Source of the DNA: Membranihabitans marinus
GTDB lineage: Bacteria > Bacteroidota > Bacteroidia > Chitinophagales > Saprospiraceae
DNA length: 64,000 nucleotides
Direction: 5' to 3'
NCBI RefSeq assembly: GCF_019802045.1
Contig: NZ_JAHVHU010000018.1
Location: 29,077 to 93,076, forward strand
Positions within the stretch are counted from its first letter, which is position 1, and the number at the start of each line of letters is the position of its first letter. This document shows positions 57,128 to 64,000 of this stretch, in pieces. The translations under genes and the position numbers were made by a program. The notes beneath the pieces are model-generated. The model saw nothing but the letters and a program-made list of their open reading frames with translations. It was not told the origin of the DNA and did not search any database.

Positions 57128-57904
57128 TTATCGTCGCCTCAAGCTATACGGAATGTGATTTTCGTCCAGAAATTTGACAAAAGTTGAGAAAGCATTCCGC
57201 CCTTTGAATCCATTGTGAATGGCCACCAATAGTTCGGTTTTATTCTTATCCTGGATTCGGAAGTAATCGAACAAATGCGACAGGTGATTTTGGGCCACGG
57301 TGCAGTATTCCTCGGATTCACTATGATCTGTAAGCTTCCAATAATCCACCACCAGATTATCATTGTCGTAGTACGCGTTGGATTGCAGATAAATAGAGTT
57401 ATTGGAGTAGTCATAGAGTGAAACTTCATCTTTTTTTATAGCAGGAACCACACGGGTAGGTTTTATCTTCCCAGTAGACCAGGGATCACCAAAGTCCACA
57501 TCTTCCGGTGTCTTGACGATCTCAAAGATCTGATAGCCGGGCGGAGCATCATATGGAAGAACCTGATCGTCCTGCAGCAATATCCCACTGCTTATGGATC
57601 TTATTTTCAACCGATGAGAAGAGGTGGTGATTTCTGGAGGATAATCGCCATGGCGACCACCTGACCATTTCCATTTTGTTGTTTTGACATGATACAATTT
57701 GTGATTATACAACCAGGTCATCACGAAGGTCCCTCCATATTGATTTGAACGAGATTCCATTCTCAGGTGGATGGGAATACCTCGCCATAAGAGGGAGGTT
57801 TTGATGGGTTTTGTCGGGATATTCCATCGAAATGCGATGGTGTTTGGATCGATTCGGATCCATTCCCCGGTGGGGGACTTTTCGAGGTCTGGTATGTTTT
57901 TCAT
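57128..57904 (-). CDS. hypothetical protein, 258 residues
   Basis: A cytosolic-looking, beta-rich protein with many aromatic residues: MKNIPDLEKSPTGEWIRIDP, LLWRGIPIHLRMESRSNQYG, TTKWKWSGGRHGDYPPEITT and a helical end LLVAIHNGFKGRNAFSTFVK. Not recognised as a known family. ATG at 57904 is preferred over one 33 bp upstream. It shares the block bordered by the 28-bp repeats with the 107-residue gene. Confidence 0.55.
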   Translation of the reverse strand: MKNIPDLEKSPTGEWIRIDPNTIAFRWNIPTKPIKTSLLWRGIPIHLRMESRSNQYGGTFVMTWLYNHKLYHVKTTKWKWSGGRHGDYPPEITTSSHRLKIRSISSGILLQDDQVLPYDAPPGYQIFEIVKTPEDVDFGDPWSTGKIKPTRVVPAIKKDEVSLYDYSNNSIYLQSNAYYDNDNLVVDYWKLTDHSESEEYCTVAQNHLSHLFDYFRIQDKNKTELLVAIHNGFKGRNAFSTFVKFLDENHIPYSLRRR

Positions 57905-58510
57905 GTCTTTATATAGTATATGGTTAGCAATAACCAAGTATCAACGAATATTGCCGAGGTATAGACGGGAAAATACTACCAATAGCCATGATCAGGTCAT
58001 TTTTATTTTGACGGTATGTCCTCATCCATTGACCACCGCGGAGTTTTATCTCTCGGTTGGTATCAATTTGCATTGATTCTTGATGAAATCGACTCAAAGA
58101 TAGCGTTTATTTGGGCGTTTTTCAACAAAAAGTTATTTCAGCAAGATTTTTATCCCGAACTATTCACCACATACAGTTCAAAAACGATGTATGTATTTGA
58201 TTGTCAATCTATTATTTGTACAAAATTGAGAAATTTCATTCCTCAATTTTGGGTATGTTTGGTATTTGCTTCAAGCATCTGTTTCGTTGCGAACCCCTTG
58301 AAATAGCTTACTATGTCTACGGAGTCCGACGCCTCACATCTACATAAAGCAAATACCATGAATAATTCGGGTTATGTTCGATGGTTGTAAAGGTTCATAG
58401 ATCAAATGAAGGAAAAAGAAGAACATCTTGGCTGTAATATTATGTGGAAGTTGTGCAGATTTGTTTCACAATTAGCATTTTTCATTTTAAACTGATTATA
58501 GGTATTTTTA
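57905..58510. other. 606-bp spacer with copy B of the dispersed repeat
   Basis: Contains GGAAGTTGTGCAGATTTGTT followed by TCACAATTA at 58446-58474, similar to copy A at 56240. The rest has only short broken frames on both strands and no recognised signal. Confidence 0.45.
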
Positions 58511-59359
58511 GTGGGTAAAATATTCGCCAGAATGAAACCCAATCCCGAAGAAATTAATGAGCTTGTTACTAAATTGATTGATGAGTATAGAATATCCACA
58601 CGATTTATCAATATACTTTGGAAGGAATCTGACCATTACGAGCAATTGAGAGAATTGATAGAAACCAGAGTGAGTAAAGTGGATAAACTCAAACTGCTAA
58701 TCAACAGCAAAGAAGCGTTATTTTTCTCTGGTTCGTCGAAAAGAATTATCCAACTAAGGGCCAAACTACTCGATAACATGGCGGATCCTGTGCTCCAGGA
58801 ATTGTATTCCAAATTCGGAAAAGAGAATTATTGTTATTATCGTTCCATGGCTGTGAGGGAGTTATCCAAAAAGCGATGGATTTCCGGAAGATCCTGGCCC
58901 CTGGCATTTGTAAATACCTTTGGATTTCCCAGAGTATTCGCCGGGATGAAATCAACTAAAAGACCGCCAAGATTCATGGATGTCTTACCCTTCAAACCGC
59001 CTCCACCATTAAAACGCTTTCAAAAAGAAATTAAGAAAAACCTGATCACTGTGCTCAATAATGAAGGCGATCATACGCGGTGCATCGTTTCACTGCCCAC
59101 TGGTGGCGGTAAAACCAGGACGGCCGTGGAAGCATTTATTGAATGGTTGAAACCCCGTTTTGATAAAGGGAAATATCTGATTTGGATCGCACAAAGTGAA
59201 GAACTATGCAACCAGGTCATCGAATGCATTGGGGAAATTTGGCAGGCTACTGAGTTCACAGAGCCCTTGCGCGTCTATCGATATTTTACGAGCGGTTTGG
59301 AGATCAGCAAGCTTACTTTCGATTCCAAAATTTCTGGAATAATAATATATGAATATTGA
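58511..59359 (+). pseudogene. SF2 DEAD/DEAH helicase, N-terminal part only
   Basis: A 282-residue frame whose first 180 residues are a helical N-terminal domain. The ATPase part then starts: PPLKRFQKEIKKNLITVLNN, Walker A IVSLPTGGGKTRTAVEAFIE and motif Ia YLIWIAQSEELCNQVIE. It ends at KISGIIIYEY before any DEAH box, so the rest of the helicase is gone. Related full-length proteins (about 900 residues) are common in defence islands. Start may also be at the internal Met 7 codons in. Confidence 0.75.
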
Positions 59360-59609
59360 CGTGAGTGCAAAATTTTTCAATATCACCGAACTGGAAAGGC
59401 CTGGGCATTACCCGTTATCCCTGGAGTTTTATGGTGGAAATATCCTGGACATACATTCTGATGTGATGCGAATCTCCTCCTTTAAGGGTGATTATTTTCC
59501 TACGGATGGATCAATTCTTTCATGTACAAACAGTTCGTACACAAATTCCTTATATTTACTGAGGAATCCTTATTCCCACCAATTTAAAAACCAAATCCGG
59601 AAACCGATC

Positions 59610-60722
59610 ATGTATTTAATCAACCCAACAAGTAACAGTATACACAAGGTAAGAACCGTCACATTTAAAGAACTAGGTTTCAGAGAAAGGGACCATCTCC
59701 AGGAGTGGATAGCTAAAAATCCTTCCTGCCTTAATGAAGAACTATTGATTATTCAAAAAGAGTTTTCAGGGTTTAAGGATACCAATGAACGACTCGACCT
59801 CCTGGCTCTGGACAAGCAGGGGAACCTTGTTATCATCGAAAACAAACTGGATGATAGTGGGCGTGAGGTAGCATGGCAAGTATTGAAATATGCCTCCTAC
59901 TGTTCTAGCTTGAGTACTGAGGATATCACACAGATATACAACTCATACCTAGGAGACAATACTGCGTGAGAAAAATTTGAAGACTTTTTCGAAAATGATG
60001 ACTATGAAGAAAAATTAAATGCAGGGAATTCCCAGAGGATTATGATGGTATCAGGTTCCTTTCGAAAGGAAGTTACTTCTACCGTCATGTGGTTAATGAA
60101 TTATGGACTTAGGATTCAATGTTTCAAAGCTACTCCCTATAAAATGGATGATTCGGTTTTGATCAACTTTGACCAAATCATTCCTGTCAAAGACACGGAA
60201 GACTTCATTATATCTATGGCGCAAAAAAACAGGGAGAATATTGAACGACAAGAAGAATTAAAAAGTCGACACCACTTAAGAATAGAGTTTTGGGAAAAGA
60301 TGCTGGAAGCACTGAGCGCTGTAAATACATTATACCAAAATGTAAACCCAACAACGGACAATTGGCTATCAGCCGGATCTGGTGTCGGTAGCATACACTA
60401 CAGCACAGTCGTTACAAAACTCGATTCCTGTATTGAATTGGTCATAAGTGGTAAATCCCAAGAATCAAATAAGGTGATTTTTGATCTATTGAAGGACAGA
60501 CATGCAAAAATAGAATAAGCTTTTGGGAAGCCACTGATCTGGGAGCGGTTGGATGACATAAAACAGAGCAAGATAAAATATGAAATAGGGAACTTAAATT
60601 TATATAACAAGGATGATTGGGCTACTATGATCCAGTTCTTTGTTGAAGTTCTTCCGAAATTCGAAGAAGCTTTTAAGCCGCACATTGAGGGGATAAAGCA
60701 AAAAATAAAGGGGCTAAGGTAG
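59610..60722 (+). pseudogene. DUF4268 (PD-(D/E)XK-like) protein with two in-frame stops
   Basis: Read from ATG at 59610 this is a 370-codon gene broken by TGA at 59967-59969 and TAA at 60516-60518, with no frameshift. The N-terminal nuclease-like core is clear: ERDHLQEWIAKNPSCLNEEL, TNERLDLLALDKQGNLVIIE, NKLDDSGREVAWQVLKYASY. The C-terminal DUF4268 domain ends with IGNLNLYNKDDWATMIQFF. Sense is kept across both stops, so the lesions are recent point changes. Its position after the cut helicase suggests a defence-type cassette in decay. The 250 bp between the two are open but unrecognised. Confidence 0.8.
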
Positions 60723-60945
60723 AGCCATGGGTCGATACTCCGGATTTGTTACCCCCGTTTTACCAGGGGGGTCAACATGCTCAGCATTATTACCGGTGAA
60801 TTCCAGGATAAAAATCACGCTTTTCGATCATTTAAACCCTTTTTTCCAATACTGACCTTGGGGGCCAATATTTGCTGTGCCTTTGTGAAGCCGATACGGT
60901 GAGGCCAATCCGGATGGTCAGATAAGTATAAAATTTTATTTGTGA

Positions 60946-61896
60946 TTAATCAGAGATCTTAATCCTATTAATTTTGATCTCTTGAGAAAATTCATCCACA
61001 GTATACTGATTCAGGAATCCATCAATTTCACTTTTAGTGATAGGAGGAGGATGCATGGAAAGCATAAGGTCTAAGGTTACTGTAAAAGGCTCCGTAAGAT
61101 ATTTAAATTGGCCGTTTTTCGTTCTCCAGGCGAAATATGTTCTCCATTGGCTTGAAAACCATGATGGTAAAAATCCCACATCATCTATTCCATCATTATC
61201 CAGATCTCCTAGATTATATAAAGTACCTCCTGCAGCAGGGTCAACAACAATCTTTTGTCTTTTTGGATCGGAGGAATGTATCACGGTAAAACAAGAATCA
61301 GGAATAAGGCAAAATCTTTCTAAATTTCTGTCTGCCGTCATGGGTTTTTCTACCCATATATACTCATAATTGTTACTGTGATTATTCCTTATTCTAATGA
61401 CTGGTCCCTTTTCTACAATGGGTTTATCATTAAGTACGGCCTCAGTGATCAAATCACTTTCTTCCACAATTAGCCATTTTCCTTGAATATACTGGAATTG
61501 TAAGTATGCAGGATATTGAGTGGCTGTTTTGCCGTTTTGAACTAGTTTAATAAAGCTACACCTTATATTATCGCCTATATATTCTATCCTAATTTTACCT
61601 AAAACTTTATGACCAAAATTTTTTGAAGAAAGTATATACGATTTTTTTTGCTCGATACACTCGGACTTCGACATGATCTTTCCGTAATAATTTACTTCAT
61701 CTGCATAATAGTTTGATAAAGAGAGTTCATATTCATTGTCTACCAAATAGTTGATGCATTCATCCCAACCCATAACAAGTGATTCAAAGTTTTCAATCAT
61801 CTTATTGTTTAGACCCAGCAGATTTGATGTAATAAGCAATAATAGGATGAATGTCATGCTCAAAAATCGCTTTGGAAAATGAGGATTTCTCTCCAT
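60946..61896 (-). CDS. secreted protein with NTF2-like and FG-GAP/EF-hand-like parts
   Basis: A 316-residue protein with a signal peptide (MERNPHFPKRFLSMTFILLL; next ITSNLLG). Residues about 35-150 fit an NTF2/SnoaL-like domain (NYYADEVNYYGKIMSKSECI, QYIQGKWLIVEESDLI). Near residue 235 a calcium-loop-like LGDLDNDGIDDVGFL is seen, as in FG-GAP repeats. The longer frame from 62097 runs through IS21 end repeats and is rejected. Function unknown; it is the only intact gene inside the IS-relic region. Confidence 0.65.
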   Translation of the reverse strand: MERNPHFPKRFLSMTFILLLLITSNLLGLNNKMIENFESLVMGWDECINYLVDNEYELSLSNYYADEVNYYGKIMSKSECIEQKKSYILSSKNFGHKVLGKIRIEYIGDNIRCSFIKLVQNGKTATQYPAYLQFQYIQGKWLIVEESDLITEAVLNDKPIVEKGPVIRIRNNHSNNYEYIWVEKPMTADRNLERFCLIPDSCFTVIHSSDPKRQKIVVDPAAGGTLYNLGDLDNDGIDDVGFLPSWFSSQWRTYFAWRTKNGQFKYLTEPFTVTLDLMLSMHPPPITKSEIDGFLNQYTVDEFSQEIKINRIKISD

Positions 61897-62000
61897 TGTA
61901 TCAAGGTTAAAAGTGGTATGATATAATTCGACTGAATCTTTTAAACAAATATAAACAATTGTACGCAAATCAGTGATGTGATGACCAAATTTGGGTATTT

Positions 62001-62094
62001 CGGTTCGTATTGTGCCAGTGTTTTTAAGGGTGCCAGTGAAATTCGGTTCAAATCGTGCCACGGGTAGTAGTTTATAACGGTTCGTTTTGTGCCA
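62001..62094. repeat. IS21-type end with three CGGTTC-N5-GTGCCA repeats
   Basis: CGGTTCGTATTGTGCCA (62001-62017), CGGTTCAAATCGTGCCA (62044-62060) and CGGTTCGTTTTGTGCCA (62078-62094) are spaced 43 and 34 bp apart, with an extra GTGCCA half copy at about 62030. IS21 elements carry several such transposase-binding repeats at their ends. This lies just beyond the 3' end of the istB relic, as expected for the right end. Confidence 0.65.
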
Positions 62095-62359
62095 CATATG
62101 GGTTTAGCACCCAATTTCATTTCACCATTCCGAAAGATCAAGTTAATGGCATGGGGGCGTAAAGTTTGTATTTTGGCCCAAGAAATAGCTATTGCAAACA
62201 AACTTGATTCAATGGGCTTAAAACAAATTATTCAATAAAATGAAGATAGTGAATATTGCGGTAATACTGCCCCCTATGCCGGTGATTATCCCCCCTGGGA
62301 GTTTTTGGTTTTTTGGGTGGGGGTTATACCGACAATATTACCGTTTTTTCTTAAATTCT

Positions 62360-62760
62360 CAACACTAATTCCGATTAGATGGGCAATATGAATCTATCGA
62401 TCCAGGATTAAATCCGTCCGAGATTCTGGGGTAGTCTTACCAAAAACCTCGAACAAACTGGTAACGGTTAGCTGACTTATAATGATGGTGGATTACGAGG
62501 AATGAGAGTATTCAATTATTTCCATTTGATCAAATTGTGGTTGCAGATATGTGGGGCCTACGTCATTCAATATCAATAGATTGCCCCCTCTTGATGTATT
62601 CCCCAATGGCATAAATCGCAATATGCGTGTTGTCATATCCACGAATAGCACCAATCTGAAGCTAAAAAATGCCTGATCTCGGAATTGATTTATTAGTTGA
62701 GTCACTCAAGTCGCCACTATTCCCAATCCTGTTGCTATGCTTGATGAAGATCATCCAAAT
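62360..62760 (-). pseudogene. istB relic (IS21 helper ATPase)
   Basis: The minus strand keeps recognisable IstB pieces: a worn P-loop region near 62720-62750, GGNLLILNDVGPTYLQPQFD (Walker B area), then QMEIIEYSHSS, an in-frame TAA at 62493-62495, STIIISQLTVTSLFEVFGKT, TTPESRTDLILDR, TAG at 62394-62396 and IHIAHLIG. The order LLILDD...STIITSQLPV...AILDRLIH is diagnostic of IstB. No istA sense was found upstream. Confidence 0.75.
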
Positions 62761-63013
62761 ACACACCCAAAGTCAGTTAATGATGTTGTCGGGGGGTATT
62801 TCCATGTTCGCATAGCAGTTTTGGGGAAGCAAGGCCGGAATATCCAAAATCAGCATATTTCGTAATCAAATCTACCCTCGTTTTAATAGCGTATGATGAT
62901 CAACTTGAGATTACCTCAAGATGTTGGTACACATTTAAATTGAAATATGCTCGGTTTTATGGGTTTTTTCTACAAATTGATTACATTAGCAAGTCAACTA
63001 GCCCCAAGCTATC
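62761..63013. other. 253-bp AT-rich stretch, nothing recognised
   Basis: Would have held istA in an intact IS21 copy. No istA motif (for example the DDE core) could be read on the minus strand. Confidence 0.35.
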
Positions 63014-63358
63014 ATGTCTGAATTACCAATTCAACAGGAAAAAGTAAGAATCACCCGGAGAGAGGAAAGGGAGGAGGCACAGGCCTTCGTGGTATTTCCC
63101 TACTACCTGGACATTCACCGTCGGTATAATGAGGTCAACGGGCGTTTGAAGCAAACCATTATAAGTTGGACGCATAAGGCTGAGAGGATGACGGGGCAGC
63201 TGTGCGAAAATCTCAAAGTATACTCCTCGACTAAGTATATAAAGAATTCCAGATTAAATCCAATAACAAAGAAACGCAACGAATTACTACTTAGAACGGC
63301 AATAAAAGCAAAAATGTGGATTGAAGTAAGATGTGCGGTAGATAGTATAGGAATATAA
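63014..63358 (+). CDS. hypothetical protein, 114 residues, doubtful
   Basis: An ATG-started frame with a charged first third (QEKVRITRREEREEAQAF), FPYYLDIHRRYNEVNGRLKQ and a lysine-rich end. No family resemblance, no promoter box, and it lies beside IS21 remains. It may be a chance frame. Confidence 0.25.
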   Translation: MSELPIQQEKVRITRREEREEAQAFVVFPYYLDIHRRYNEVNGRLKQTIISWTHKAERMTGQLCENLKVYSSTKYIKNSRLNPITKKRNELLLRTAIKAKMWIEVRCAVDSIGI

Positions 63359-63445
63359 TCGAGACAAAACTTCCCGGCTATATACGGGGATAGAAATATA
63401 GCGGAAAAAAGGTAAGGATATAAAAAAGTTGGCAGCAATTATCTA

Positions 63446-63826
63446 ATGGAACACATACTAGAAGAATACAAAGCAGTACGAGAAGAAATTGTGAGATTAG
63501 AGAAAGAACAAACGATTATTTCATTCTATGTTCTGACTGCATCTATTGCAGCAGCTGGGCTTGTTGTTAAATTTTCGTCATTTGCCCTAATAGTTCCGAT
63601 TATATATTTAATCATTATAATCTGGGGGTTAGAGCGGTATCTAGTTTCCTCTAATCTTAGAGTTAGATTGAGTTCATATATAAAAGTGATACTCGAACCT
63701 AAACTTAAAGGAATTAATTGGGAGACTAATAATTTGAAATTCAAGGAAGAAAAAAAATTTATACAAAATAAATATTTCAGACGCCTAACAAATCTCTTTA
63801 CCCTTTTACTCCTCGGTCATATTTGA
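63446..63826 (+). CDS. two-span membrane protein, unknown
   Basis: A 126-residue protein: an amphipathic start (MEHILEEYKAVREEIVRLEK), two hydrophobic spans (FYVLTASIAAAGLVVKF; ALIVPIIYLIIIIWGLERYL) and a charged cytosolic tail with LRVRLSSYIKVILEPKLKGI. The EYxxLRxEI start followed by two spans is seen in many small membrane proteins of unknown role. ATG start, coding-like composition. It ends 174 bp before the window edge. Confidence 0.5.
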   Translation: MEHILEEYKAVREEIVRLEKEQTIISFYVLTASIAAAGLVVKFSSFALIVPIIYLIIIIWGLERYLVSSNLRVRLSSYIKVILEPKLKGINWETNNLKFKEEKKFIQNKYFRRLTNLFTLLLLGHI

Positions 63827-64000
63827 GGAAAGGGAGTATTATAATGGCAATCATGTCTCAATCCTATTCTTACTGGTACTCGGGCTTGTTTAAAATTTTG
63901 TGTATTCGCTCAAAATTGATTCTGATTTCATGAGTAAAGTTAAATAATCATTTTATGACTTTCACCCGATCCGGGAATAAGATAGTCAGTTGGTTAAAAA
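63827..64000. other. window end, no feature
   Basis: The last 174 bases contain no frame or signal that can be supported. Confidence 0.3.

Noticed and set aside
60946..62097. 383-residue version of the NTF2-like protein starting at 62097
   Set aside because: Its first 67 codons translate IS21 end repeats; the signal peptide starts at 61896.
7864..62396. TGA or TAG reassignment as an explanation for in-frame stops
   Set aside because: All three stops are affected and core genes end normally with each of them.
1..64000. tRNA, rRNA or CRISPR loci
   Set aside because: No cloverleaf with TTCRANY-type loop, rRNA core or spaced repeat array was recognised by eye; a tRNAscan/Infernal run would settle it.

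Overview
The window looks like a piece of chromosome from a free-living member of the Bacteroidota, most like the Saprospiria/Lewinella side of the phylum. The evidence is a giant secreted protein with a type IX secretion C-terminal domain, -7 promoter boxes of the TAnnTTTG type, almost no Shine-Dalgarno sequences, a short (289-residue) primary sigma factor, a long NusB preceded by a DoxX-like membrane protein, and DUF433/DUF5615, HepT/MntA and Uma2 gene families. The species assignment is inference. No tRNA, rRNA or CRISPR array was seen.

Layout. 0-10 kb: arginine decarboxylase, a 33-residue membrane peptide, the T9SS protein, a DUF433/DUF5615 toxin-antitoxin pair facing a broken MntA-like gene, and an acyl-CoA carboxylase carboxyltransferase subunit. 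10-16 kb: an AAA/DUF4143 ATPase, then a three-gene SMC-type operon (SMC-like ATPase, kleisin-like, KITE-like) resembling MukBEF/MksBEF/Wadjet. Its ATPase gene carries at least five inactivating lesions while the two partners stay open. 15.8-19.5 kb: a four-gene block for nitrosative stress and Fe-S repair (RIC/YtfE-type di-iron protein, DUF2249 protein, NnrS/CcoN-like membrane protein, MIP18-type Fe-S factor) behind a perfect 9-bp dyad. 19.7-24.2 kb: a HepT/MntA pair, an aspartate-type aminotransferase and three tandem Uma2 nuclease-like genes, two of them duplicated together with their downstream spacer.

24.2-30.1 kb: a compact minus-strand operon (DoxX-like protein, nusB, guaA, a binding-protein-like lipoprotein, a TrmH-type methyltransferase). 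30.3-35.3 kb: yigZ, a cluster of short hairpins, two broken accessory genes, and the rimO / membrane protein / msrB operon. 36.1-42.5 kb: the ilvD-ilvB-ilvN-ilvC-ilvA operon for isoleucine and valine synthesis. 42.8-53.3 kb: a small secreted protein, an alpha/beta hydrolase-OsmC fusion, the primary sigma factor, a START-like protein, a ferredoxin, a sugar aminotransferase with a deacetylase-like partner, a GH63-type glucosidase and an MscS channel.

53.3-64 kb is an eroded accessory region. It holds an IS5-like transposase with an elaborate foldable upstream segment, a 33-residue peptide with a double-glycine leader, an outer-membrane barrel, unknown genes, a truncated helicase, a DUF4268 gene with two in-frame stops, an IS21 relic (istB pieces plus end repeats) and two small unknown genes.

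The housekeeping genes are all open and normal length. In-frame stops of all three types occur only in accessory genes, so this is gene decay, not stop-codon reassignment or poor sequence. The points most worth following are the decayed SMC-kleisin-KITE operon, the dyad in front of the nitrosative-stress block, the double-glycine peptide, and the structured segment before the transposase.
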